64,000 nt of DNA from Cutaneotrichosporon cavernicola (lineage: Eukaryota > Basidiomycota > Tremellomycetes > Trichosporonales > Trichosporonaceae). Below, piece after piece: positions 11,719-22,373 of this stretch (position 1 is its first letter; every line of letters begins with the position of its first letter). Location of the stretch: the NCBI RefSeq assembly GCF_030864355.1, contig NC_083395.1, positions 682,001-746,000 of the forward strand, in the 5' to 3' direction. The translations under genes were made by a program, and so were the position numbers. Below the pieces are notes generated by a model. It saw nothing but the letters and a program-made list of their open reading frames with translations. It searched no databases and was not told the DNA's origin.

Positions 11719-12009
11719 GGTGGCGGTTAATGTAGGTTGAGAAAGTTGAAGCAGAGGTTGCCTTAATGGGGCGATGCGACAATATCCACATGTCCAGATC
11801 CCACAGCGGAACCAAAACCGCCACCAGGCACTAAATGAGTGACGACACGATACACGATACTACAATACTTGTACTGCAGTACTATTGTACTATGATGATT
11901 TCAACGCATACAGCCAATTCGAGGCCAACTACGCGTCGCCTGATTCTGATTCTGATTCTCATTGTCATTCTGATTCTATCATTGCCATACTCTATCCTTC
12001 AATCCTAAC

Positions 12010-14610
12010 ATGCTCGACGACAGTAGTAGAGAAAGCGGACGCATCCGAGAGATGCTCATCGAGTTTGGCGTTGCACCCGCGATAGCCCACGAGGCCTCGA
12101 TGCGATATTCGAATGTCGAGACCGCCGCCAATTGGGCCTACGGCGACGGCGCTAACGTGAGTGTCACCGCCACCTGTGCTAACAACAGTGGCAACCACAA
12201 CAGAATGCTCCTAAGGACCCATTCAATTCAGGCGTCATGGGCCGAGGTACGTCTCGGAGGTCGCGCCCGTGACAGCAATACCTGTTCTATTTTGACACTA
12301 CTAGCGCCATCACCAGTACGGTACCCGTCACAAGAGCCACAGCCGTTTGCGAGCAACAACCCGTTCAACCCCGCCCCTTTCAACGCCGCCTTCCCTCCTG
12401 CCCCAACCGGTGTTCCAGGCATGGCACAGGACGACATCGACCTGGCGAGAGCATTAGCGATGTCGACCGAGGACGACCGCGCCGAGCGCGAGCGTAGCGT
12501 GCGTGCCAGTGGCCCACCACCTTCCCCTGGCCCTGGACGTATGGACGACGAACCGACGTTTGGACCAAGCAACAAGGACGACCCACAGGGCTCGTTGGCC
12601 ATGGTCCGCACTGTGAGTGACTCTGTGTGCCCGGCTGACTCCAGAACACGGATAACAACAACGACAAGGAAGAGGCCGACTTACAGCGCGCTCTGCAGGA
12701 GAGCATGATGACCGCATCATTCCACTCTGCGGGCGATGTCAGCGACGATCGCCCTCCTCCAACAGAGCGCGATCCCGATATCCCGCTCGTGTATGTCGCA
12801 CGCAACGAGCTCTCGTGGGCGCCCAACCTCTTGCAGGGCCTCGCAGCTGTGCCACAGCTCAGCCGACTCACAAGACTTGGCGACGACCCGTCTGACCCCG
12901 AGCGTATGCCGCCGTTGCCGTGAGCTACTGACTTCAGTATTCCATATCCTCCGGACCCTGTTGGCCATGCAGAACCCGAACGACTACCCCAACAATTACC
13001 AGCGCGTCGACCGCGAGATCGAGGCTCTCAACAACACAACGGGCGTCAGGACGACAGACGTGTGTCTGCCACCCACGAGTGTCTTGATAGGTGCACAAGA
13101 CTAGCGTCCCCAGCTGACGGCAGATAAGTGGATGTCGCACTTTCCTCAGATCCTTAAGGACGTTGTCGAAAGCCGCGTTGCGCTAGTCCAGACCAACCCA
13201 GATCACGAGCTCATGGATACGCTTTTGAGCATGAGGTTTCGGGACGTGCTACAATGCCCTGAACAGTGAGTTGTACGGCTGCAACTCTGACTCCAGGCTC
13301 TTAACCACACTGTTGCAGACGCGGCCCACAGCAGGGCAGACACACGTCACGATCCAACGCACGCTGTCAGATCCCACAGACATCCACGGCAATCTGTCGC
13401 AGATCATATGGGGCAACAATGACTCCAACGAGTCGATCCTCAGCATGGCCGATGTTGTCTTCGTGGCGTTGCAGCGCGTGGCGGGTGTGAGAGCAGAGAA
13501 GTGGACGTTTGACGAGGAGGTCATCCTAGGTGAGACTGGTTGATGGAGGGATCTGACTGCAGACCGGTACATGTCAAGCAACATCGCTTGGGCGACACAG
13601 ATGCGCGCCCAGGAGCATCTAATGAAGACGGACCTGCAGCGACTACAGGACCAGATTGACACGCTGTCAACCTTCCGCGTGGGTGCAGCTAGTGTGAGCT
13701 CTGCTGACAATGTAGGGCCAGAGCCTGCCGGACGCCGTTGCTGCCTTGCTCAAGGAGCTCGAGCACGACTCGGAGCATGGCGGGCGTGCCGAGATCAGGC
13801 GGGAGCTCGAGCGTGTTTCGGGGAACATCGCCGCCAAGTTGACAACACTCAAGACGCAGGCAGAGGCGATGCAGACGGACATAAAGGAGGGCTTGTTCGC
13901 GACAAACGACGAGGACAAGAACCAGCACAGGTACCGCCTGCGCTCGATCTTGTGGCACGATGGCTTCACAACGCCTGGCAACCACTTATATTCCTACGTG
14001 CTATGGAAGGCCAACTGGTGGAAAATCGAGGACGCAGAGGTCACGAAGGTGAGTTTTTGGTGTTGGTCCGTACTGACTACAGGTGGACTTTGATGCCATC
14101 CAGAACGACAAGACGGGCGCGTTCACGGACGGTGGCCCGTACCTACTAATCTACTCACGCTCCGGCGCTCGGCCACATGGACACTCTCGAGACGAGCCGC
14201 ATGCAGCCGACGAGGAGCAGATGGACATCGAGTCCACCTTGGGATCGACGGGTACGCTCCCAATCGCCCAGAGGGGGGCTGTGCGGCTGGCGGCTCTGTC
14301 GACGGAAGATGACGAGGGCGTTGCGAGAACGCCGCAGGACGAGGACTTAGTCATGGCGGAGATGGACGCGGCGCAGCACCTGCAGGAGCCAAAGAAGCGG
14401 CCTCTGTCGCCCCAGGCCAAGCCCTTCCACCCGTCACCCCTGTCACCCCTGGACCAGCATCCTCAGCAGGAGGTCGACATGCAGGAGGCGGGGCCACTCC
14501 GTCCCGAGCCACGCCATGCCCATACGACGACGGAGGACAAGGGCGACTGGGAGCTCGTGGAGAACGAGTCGGACGAGAAGCCAGCCCCTGTGCACCGCAC
14601 GACGATATAG
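12010..14610 (+). CDS. UBA-UIM-USP protein of the USP25/28 type, catalytic Cys replaced (probable pseudo-deubiquitinase)
   Basis: 746 residues from ten exons; nine introns of 47, 58, 32, 34, 54, 31, 33, 37 and 34 nt give an exact multiple of three. Residues about 9-48 form a UBA domain (REMLIEFGVAPAIAHEA). Two UIM-like helices follow (DDIDLARALAMSTED and ADLQRALQESMMT). The USP fold then runs from PLVYVARNELSWAPNLLQGL to the His region (LRSILWHDGFTTPGNHLYSY) and WWKIEDAEVTKVDFDAI, closely matching the USP25/28 order. A coiled stretch sits inside the domain. In active USPs the first box reads N-T-C-W; here it reads E-L-S-W, putting Ser223 at the nucleophile position. The acidic or amide triad residue also differs (I-E-D for Y-N-D). 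The protein may therefore bind ubiquitin chains without cleaving them. The tail is acidic and Pro-rich. Confidence 0.8.
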
Positions 14611-14669
14611 CAAGTATAGAGTGTATAGTGTTGCAATCCCGTCGTCCCGAACACAGCGTTACATGTAGA

Positions 14670-15778
14670 CTATTGAATCATAATCATCCACGCGAGGACG
14701 AAGAAGAAGAGGCAGAGTGGATAGACAGCGAGTGCGGTGCGCTGCTCGGGCAAGCCCGTGCCGTTGAAGAAGTTGACGGAAGCTGGCGTCAGCTACTTTA
14801 GACAGAGAGGGAAACAACTTACCCCACACGCTCCAAGCCCAACACACGAGCGACACTGGTACTCTCACGAAGAGGTTGTGCAAGAGCAGCGCAACGATGG
14901 ATGCGAGAAGCAGCGGCGCGAGCGCGTATCCGAGCACACAGAGGGACTGGAAGAACGAGCTGGGGTCAGCGTTCTCGCGATCGAAATCGTCACAGGAACA
15001 GCACCGTAGACTCACACCTTGCCGCCAAGCAACTTCGAGTTGACCGTCACAATCACACTCCCAATCGTGACCAGCGATATGACAAGCGAAAATACGGACA
15101 TCGCCTGCTCCTGTGGCGACTGCCGTCAGCTCGTCAATAAAAAACGACTTGCGTCAAGACTCAGCGTGATGGCCAGGGTGAGGCAGATGACGAGTGGGCC
15201 CCACAGGTCCCAGTCGCGCAGGGCTGAGCGGCTACCTCCTTGTGGTGGGTACAAGACCTGCAGGAGCTTGGCGTAGATGGAGCGCAGATCACGCATCTGG
15301 TGTCAGCACATCCTCCCATTCACAGCGAAATGCTCGTGTATCGCCTTCCAATTCCTCCTCCAGGTACAGTATACTTGTGCTTGGATGTCTCCAATGCCTT
15401 CCTCCATTATGAACTACTGACGCCGCTCGCCTCCTACCTGTCCAACAAACCTGACTCTTCTCCACCTTCCATTGCTTTATCCTCCAACACAATCTTCCTC
15501 GGACTCACAATCGTAGCGCTAACCGGTTCGTCCAGCGTGCTCTGCCCCGCATACCGCCGCTCAATCCTCACTCCACCCCACGTCGTGCTGCTCCCACTCG
15601 GTGTCGAGCCAATACGGCCTGACACGACGGGCGCAGGTTTCAGTGGCTGGCTCGGGCCAGCCTCGGGTGCGAACGACAGGGCGTCGAGGTCTTCATCGTC
15701 CGCTTGGCTGCTGTTAGTTATCTCAGAACAATAAGCTCACATTATTTCGTGTTCTTGGGGGACGGCCTGGTACGACAT
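14670..15778 (-). CDS. YIP4: YIPF6/Yip4-type Yip1-domain Golgi membrane protein
   Basis: 244 residues from six exons (15778-15741, 15707-15509, 15296-15153, 15119-15016, 14959-14823, 14782-14670), in frame. After a cytosolic Ser/Pro-rich N-terminus come LLQVLYPPQGG and the family hallmark RDWDLWGPLVI. Five hydrophobic segments follow, including NSKLLGGKVSFFQSLCVLGY and FFFVLAWMIMIQ at the very end, as in YIPF6. Yip proteins bind Rab GTPases and shape ER-Golgi traffic. The third intron (15120-15152, 33 nt) starts with GC instead of GT (GCAAGT); no GT donor keeps the frame. A CAGCAG acceptor at exon 2 could add one Ser. Confidence 0.9.
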
Positions 15779-16165
15779 GTTGGTTGAAGTGGTGGAGAGA
15801 GGTAGAGTGAAGATGTCAAGCGCGCGCGGCACGACAACATTAGCAGTGACGGATGACGGACGTGGCTAGTGGAGGTAACCTGATGGCTCGCCTAGATTTC
15901 AAAGCCATTAGGCGCGCTAATTGGCTGCGGACCTGGGCCAGGGTTAGGGACGGCCCAGCCAGTCCCCCTCACCCCACGTCATAGGTAGCACTGCTCATAA
16001 CAGACACCTGCGAGCAACGCAAAACCCCTTGGACAGCCAGGTCAGCGAGCTATACATGGCTTGTGCGCAACCACAACAACTCTTCTTCCTCCTCATCTAA
16101 ATCTAAAGAGCACCACTCTCCTAAGGTATCCTCCACCATGTGCGTCCATTCACTCTTCTACCACC
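15779..16165. promoter_or_regulatory. Divergent promoter region, YIPF6-type gene and SLA2
   Basis: 387 bp between two divergent start codons. An ATG at 16138 opens a short frame that ends soon after and overlaps the SLA2 start in another frame, so it could act as a small upstream open frame. No TATA box is evident. Confidence 0.4.
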
Positions 16166-19100
16166 ATGCGTCCCAATCGCAGAACGCCAATCACCCCCAC
16201 TCACACTAGGTTCGGCGGCGGGCGAGCCCACCCACAAGATTACGACGACGGGCCATACGGCGGCAGGCCCATGGGCAGTGGCCACCAGCCGACCCGTCCA
16301 GTCGACAAGGACAAGACTGAGGCTGAGCTCAGCCTTAACATTAAGAAGGCGACAAGCCCAGAAGAGACGGCGCCGAGTGAGCTCATGATGACCCGAACCC
16401 GTTGGCTGACTCGCAGAGCAGAAACATGTGCGAAGTGCGTTCTTCGACAGATCTCTTGGTTCGCCGTTACTGACATGCAGAGTGCATCGTGTACACTTGG
16501 GACTACCACTCGTCGCTGAGCGTATGGAACGGCCTGCGCACCCAGCCCATCCTCACGGACGAGGTGCAGACGTTCAAGGCGCTCATCCTCGTGCACAAGG
16601 TGCTGCAAGAGGGCCACCCTGTTGTGAGTGACGCGATGGGGGCTGGGGCGCACGAGTGACCGTCATATTATCACCATCATGCTGATCTGTCAGACCCTCA
16701 AGGAGGCGCACGCGCAAACCGGCTGGCTAGAGACATGCGGTCGCACGGTCGGCGGCGACGGGCAGAAGGGCTACGGCGCCCTCATCCGCGCGTACACGTC
16801 GTTCCTGCTTGCCAAGCTGCGCTTCCACAGGCACCACCCCGAGTTCAATGGCTTATTCGAGTACGAGGAGTACATCTCTCTCAAGAACATTGACGACCCC
16901 AACGAGGGCTATGAGACCATCACCGACCTCATGCAGCTGCAGGACCAGATTGACTCGTTCCAGAAGCTCATCTTTGCTCACTTCCGCGGGTCCAACAACA
17001 ACGAGTGCCGCATTTCGGCTCTCGTCCCGCTCGTCAAGGAGTCATTTGGCATCTACAAGTTTATAACCTCGATGATGCGCGCCATGTACCGCCGCACCGA
17101 CGCTAGCGACGTGCTCCAGCCCCTGATGGAGCGTTACAACTCGCAGCACCACCACCTGCGCCGCTTCTACTATGAATGTTCCAACCTCAAGTACCTTACG
17201 GGTCTCATCAACGTGCCCAAGCTCGGTCAGGAGCCACCCAACCTCATGATCGCGGACCATGGCGATGCTCCCGACTTGCCTCGCCGGCCCAACCCCGACC
17301 GCAAGGCGACGCCGAAGGAGTTGCCTCCGCAGACCGACATGCCGTCGGCGAGCCAGGCGGAGATCGAGGAGCAGCGCCGCATGCTGGAAGAGTATGAGAA
17401 CAAGCAGAACGACCTCCTCAAGCAGCGCGAGAACGAAGAGCGACGCCAGCGGGAGGAGAAGGAGCGACAGGAGCGCGAGTTTGCGGAGGCGCAGCGGCTT
17501 CAGAAGGAACGCGAGGAGGAGGCCCAGCGCGAACTCCAGCAGCAGCTCATGAGTCAGCAGATGAACCAGCAGTGGCAGAGCCAGAACGCTGGCCAGTTGG
17601 CCGAGCTCCAGCACCAGATGCTCTCGGCGCGTGGCCAGTACGAGCGCGACCAGATGATGCTCGAGCAGTACGACCGCCGCGTCAAGTCTCTCGAGAGCGA
17701 GCTCGCCATGGTCGGCGCCAATGTTGGAGCCCAGATAAACGCCAAGGACGAGCTTATTGCGCAGCTCCAGAAGCAGATCGAGCTTTGGAAGAACAAGTGG
17801 GAGTCAATCTCCAAACTCTACGCGAAACTGCGTGCCGAGCACCTCGACCTTCTCAGCAAGAGCAAGGGCTTCCAGCTCAAGGCCAACTCGGCGCAGGAGG
17901 CAATCGACAAGATGGAGCGCATGGAGCGCGACGTCAAGGCCAAGAACCTAGAATTGGCTGACATGATTCGCGAGCGCGAGAAGGCACGCTATGACCTCGA
18001 CCGCGCGCGCTCCTCCCACAAGGAGGAGATGGACCGCGTCAAGCGCGACCTGTCGTTCGCCAACGAGCGTGCCGAGGACGCGTCGCGGCACAAGAGCACC
18101 GAGGTGCGCGACATTATGGCCAAGTACAACCGCCAGCTTAACGAGCTCGAGGACACTGTGCGCTCCAAGCAGATGCAGATCGACAACCTGCTCGTCAAAG
18201 AGCACGACCGCGACGACGACGCCCACCGCCAGCTCGAGGAGAAGGAGGCCGAGCTGCTTGTGCTCCAGGAGGCCATGGACCAGAACATCCAGGAGCTCCA
18301 GGAGCTCAAGCTCACTCAGGGCGAGACGTCCAACACGTTCGACGCCCAGGTCGATACCCTCATCCTCGACCACCGCAAGGAGCTCAACGCTATCATCGAC
18401 TCGATCCTTCAGGCGTGCGTGCACAAGGTCGATGACGCCATTTACGAGCTCGAGGCTCCGACGCACCTCGGCAACACGACTGCAACGGCGCCCTACACGC
18501 AGTCGATCATCGAGAAGGCCATGTCGAACGCGACCGAGTTCACCTCGACTTTCAACCTCTACCTCGGGCGCAAGAGCGGCTACGTTGACGTTATCAAGAC
18601 TGCCAACGAGTTTGCGCAGAGCATGTCCGAGACGCTCGTGTCGAGCAAGGGCATCACGCGTCTTGCTGAGAACGAAGAGAAGTCTGACAAGTTGGTGCAG
18701 GTCGCGAAGCGGTCTGGTGACGTCGCGCAGCGCCTCTTCCTTAACCTCCAGAGCTACAAGCTCGTGAGTGGGAACAAGGAGGAGGTTGTGCTGCGCAACA
18801 ACGCCGAGGTGCGCAATGCGCTCTCCTCGCTCTCCGAGACGATCGAGCGTGTCGTCCCAAAGTCGAAGAGCAGCCTCACTCACGTCAACGGCGACCTGGG
18901 CGACATCGTTGCCAGCGAAATGGAGGCCGCTGCGCGTGCGATCGCTCAGGCGACCGAGCGCATCGCGCAGCTCAAGGCGCAGCCGCACGACAAGTTCTCG
19001 GCGCTCGACCGGCCCGTGCACGATGCCATCCTTGACGCCGCGGCCGCGGTCGCAAACGCGATCGGGCGGCTTATCCAGGCGGCTACGGCGTCGCAGGAGG

Positions 19101-19606
19101 AGATTGTGCGCGAGGGCAAGGGCACGAGCTCGACGACCCAGTTCTACAAGCGCAACCACCGCTGGACAGAGGGCCTCATCTCGGCGGCCAAAGCCGTTGC
19201 GTACGCAACCGGTCTGCTGATTGAGAGCGCCGACGGTGTGATCAGCGGCACGCACAACTTCGAGCAGCTGATTGTGGCCTCGAACGAGGTTGCGGCCAGC
19301 ACTGCGCAGCTCGTCGCGGCATCGCGCGTGAAGGCCAACCTCATGTCGCGCGCACAGCAGAACCTCGAGCTGGCCTCTAAAGCCGTTACGGACGCCTGCA
19401 AGGCCCTCGTGCGCCAGGTCAAGGTTGTCTCGAACCAGGCCGAGGCCGACGACATGGTCAATTATGCGGCAATGGCATCGCACGAGTTCAAGACCCGCGA
19501 GATGGAGCAGCAGGTCGAGATTCTTACGCTTGAAAAGAAGCTCGGCGCCGCTCGCAGGCGTCTGGGCGAGATGCGCCGCGCCGGATACCACCAGGAGGAC
19601 GACTGA
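16166..19606 (+). CDS. SLA2: SLA2/END4 (HIP1R-type) endocytic adaptor
   Basis: 1094 residues; introns 16377-16416, 16435-16480 and 16624-16693 are removed in frame. An N-terminal ANTH domain (about residues 45-320) contains KQKHVRKCIVYTWDYHSS, WNGLRTQPIL, FKALILVHKVLQEGHP and LKNIDDPNEGYETI, and binds PI(4,5)P2. A Glu/Gln/Arg-rich coiled coil spans about 370-640. The C-terminus is a talin-like I/LWEQ (THATCH) actin-binding domain (RWTEGLISAAKAVAYATGLL, LVAASRVKANLMSRAQQNLE). The protein links clathrin-coated pits to actin at the plasma membrane. The second coding exon is a micro-exon of 18 nt (16417-16434). The opposite strand carries a 606-codon open frame, a by-product of GC-rich codon bias. 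Confidence 0.95.
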
Positions 19607-19649
19607 TCTGTTATACATAGATACCCCCATGTTATGATCTGTTATGAAG

Positions 19650-20411
19650 TTAGAGGCCGAGGAGGTTGCGCACCTGCTCGCGGACGCGGCGTTCAAACTC
19701 GGGTTTGTTCTCGCGGTAGAGCTTGCAGCACTCGACGTCGGCGCCCGACTCGATGTTCGGCTCGGCAAGCATGCTCAGCACGCTCAGGAGGACGCTGCGA
19801 ACGCCCTGGACCGGCGACCAGCGCTCGGACGCCGACTCGTATCGCAGCGGATCGTCGCCGGGAGGGTGGAGGATGGAGATGCAGACGGCGCCGCTAGGGT
19901 AGACTGCTGTGAGCCTAGTCCGTGACGCAGATGTAACGTCTGTTGCTATGGATGGTACTCACTGTTCGGATGCAGCAGAGGGGGGTCAAACACCATTTTG
20001 AACGGGTTGAGTGGGTAGTCGGGTGGGAATGTAAGCTTGGCCGCAAACACGCCGCCCTCCTACATGTTAGCTAGCTGTGGCAATGAGATGGAACGCGGAG
20101 GCCCTCTGTCGCCTGCTTAGCGCCTGCGACAGCTTTGTCCATTGCTGTCCTCCTTTGACAGCTCATCTCTTCTCGTCTATTCTCCCATCGCAACCGTCCA
20201 CTCGTCGTTTCTGGCCCCTCCGCTGAATCCTGGCTATCCTAGCCCGCGACACTCACATACGGCGTGTCCTCTGGCCCCTGGATCAAAGCCTCCCACTCGA
20301 GCATATTGTCCTCCGACACCGGGCCAGCCGTGAGTGTGTCATTGATTGGGTCGGCCGTGAGGTCGCGGTACTCCTTCATGAGTCTGGTGTTAGTTGGGCA
20401 CACGGGTACCG

Positions 20412-20455
<44 letters not shown>

Positions 20456-20628
20456 AGCTTCCATGACCAGCAAACTGGGGAGGTGGAGGGCGGCGCAGTG
20501 GGATGGATGATTGCGACGTGGGAGGTCGCCATCAGGCCCATGCAGCATGAAGATTAAGAGATGGAGGGGACCACTCACCGCCGCGTCGCGGTCGACGTCT
20601 GGGCGCGGGTGTTGTTGCCTGCAAACAT
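19650..20628 (-). CDS. UBC7: Ubiquitin-conjugating enzyme UBC7 / UBE2G2
   Basis: 175 residues from four exons (20628-20579, 20383-20257, 20059-19963, 19903-19650), in frame. The UBC fold starts at [20 protein letters not shown]. The catalytic site is [18 protein letters not shown] with Cys99, followed by the acidic insertion specific to Ubc7/UBE2G2 ([15 protein letters not shown]) and [20 protein letters not shown]. Role: the E2 of ER-associated degradation, working with Hrd1- and Doa10-type ligases on the cytosolic face of the ER. The first intron contains a GAGAGT microsatellite. The gene lies 44 bp from the SLA2 stop codon, so the two 3' ends almost touch. Confidence 0.95.
20414..20455. 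repeat. Seven-unit GAGAGT microsatellite inside UBC7 intron 1
   Basis: Seven tandem hexamers (one with a T-to-C change). On the transcribed strand it reads as ACTCTC repeats, a pyrimidine-rich block between the donor at 20578 and the acceptor at 20384. Confidence 0.95.
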
Positions 20629-21130
20629 GATGATGAAAGATGTGGTGGTGGGTGGCGATTGAATGCCACGATGTCTTGGATGGCAAGTGGCCATGTGGCC
20701 GACCCATTACTTCAGGGCTAGGTACGGGGTACGTAGTGTAAGAAGGAGCGGCAATGTAGATATTTGATCATTTGTTCCATTTCTGCCCCACTCTAAACAG
20801 GACCTGCCCACCTGCGTTGCCGAGTCGGCTTTTCGTTTTCGAGCAGCAGACGCATGACGTGGTGGCGGATAGGGGCAGCTAGACACTAGAAAGTGACTAC
20901 CAGATACCAACAGTGCATGCGCACTGCTGGAACGCTCGCTCTGTGCCTCAATACCGTGACCACGATCGATATTCGAGTCGATGCATCACTTTCTCTATGT
21001 GGCAAGCGTGGGAGCTCACCTCACTCGGACCGCAGGGGTTACGAAATCGGATGCGGGGAACCACTCGAGTAGCTTTACCACATGACGCAAACGTTTGCAT
21101 CTGCCCACAACACTCTTGTACCTCACAACC

Positions 21131-22259
21131 ATGAACCCAGACCGCGACGACTGCAACGAGCACGGGTCAGACCCGCTCGTCATTGAGAACGACGCCGACG
21201 TCGCCAAGCACGCGGCGGGCGTGCAGGACGCCAAGACCAAGGGCGTGCTCGCCATCGACATGGACGATGTTTTGTGGTGCGTCGGCTCGCGGATGTGGAG
21301 ATTGTGGAAATTCTGATGCCAGTAACACGAACCAGACGATTGTTGACAGTGAGTAATGACAATCGACGAGATCAGAGATCAACTGGCGCTTGCTTGCGCC
21401 CGCCCGCCCTCCTATTGTCTTGCTCACAACAGTGCACGCCGACCTGTTCCCCGACAAGGCGAACCCGCCCATCTCTATCGACGAGTTTGAGCACTACCTC
21501 TACTGGCATAACCGTGGATGGGGGACGCAGGAGGAGACGGTCGACATGGTCGTGAGTTGACTGTGTCCTTGTGCAGCAGCCCGCCCGCTGACGCGCTAAC
21601 CATAGGGCAAGCTGTACCGCGCGGGGCTGATGGACCGTCCCAAGCTGCTGCCAGGGGCGCGCGAAGGCCTCACCAAGCTCAAAGGCATGGGGTACTCGCT
21701 CATCGTCATCACGGCTCGCAGCGAGGTACAGCGCGAGGGTACCGAGGCGTGGCTGGAGGACAACCTCCCCGATCGTAAGTCCAACCTGTGTTTTGGTTTT
21801 GTTGACCCAGTCTTCGACGAGATTCACTTTACCGGCGCGTTCAACCACCTCATTCCCGCGACGCACGCCGAGCACGAGGGACACGCGGCCAAGCGCGCAG
21901 TCGTGTCGCACAAGAAGCGCACAAAACACGAGGTCATGAAGCAGACTGGCGCCATGCTCCTCGTCGACGACAGCGCCGAGAACGCACTCGCAGCTGCCAA
22001 GGCCGATGAGCCGCCGCGCGTGCTCCTCTTCGGAAGTTATCCGTGGAACGCCGAGATCGTAGCTCCCGGGGAGGCGCACCCCCACGACAAGATGATCTAC
22101 ATCGACTGTGAGCAGTGCGGACAGCTACCCGCGCGTCGACAGCGCCGGCAGGCTCGCATCGACCAAGGATGGCTCCCTGACAACGTCACGCGCGTTCACG
22201 ACTGGAACGCCGTCGTGCAGTGGATCGAAGGGCATGAGAAGGGACAGAACAAGCTGTGA
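21131..22259 (+). CDS. HAD-superfamily phosphatase, 5'(3')-deoxyribonucleotidase-like
   Basis: 302 residues from five exons (introns 21277-21322, 21349-21432, 21552-21605, 21775-21810), in frame. HAD motif I is VLAIDMDDVLC (nucleophile and acid Asp), motif II is IVITARS, and motif IV is AMLLVDDSAEN. The segment EFEHYLYWHNRGWGTQEE and the late VLLFGSYPWN resemble NT5C-type nucleotidases, which keep the DMD motif and a helical cap between motifs I and II. Substrate is not settled by sequence. An N-terminal acidic extension of about 35 residues precedes motif I. The first intron splits the codon after MDDVL, so motif I sits right at an exon boundary. The 3' end converges with the next gene at 115 bp. 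Confidence 0.75.
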
Positions 22260-22373
22260 GCCAGACATAGCTTGTTGCTGCGAGATGGAGAGGTCACAGA
22301 GTCTACTTTACAATGGGCATCACAACTATACTGCTAACTGGTTACACGATGGACAATCGAAGGCGACATTGGC

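Noticed and set aside
12920..12937. An 18-nt GTGAGC...CAG segment as an intron in the USP-like gene
   Set aside because: It would shift the frame out of the USP core. The donor GTATGC at 12904 gives a 34-nt intron that keeps the conserved sequence.
17948..19768. 606-codon minus-strand open frame opposite SLA2
   Set aside because: The plus strand encodes the conserved SLA2 coiled coil and actin-binding domain over the same bases. The antisense frame is Arg/Leu/Val-rich, as GC-biased codons produce.
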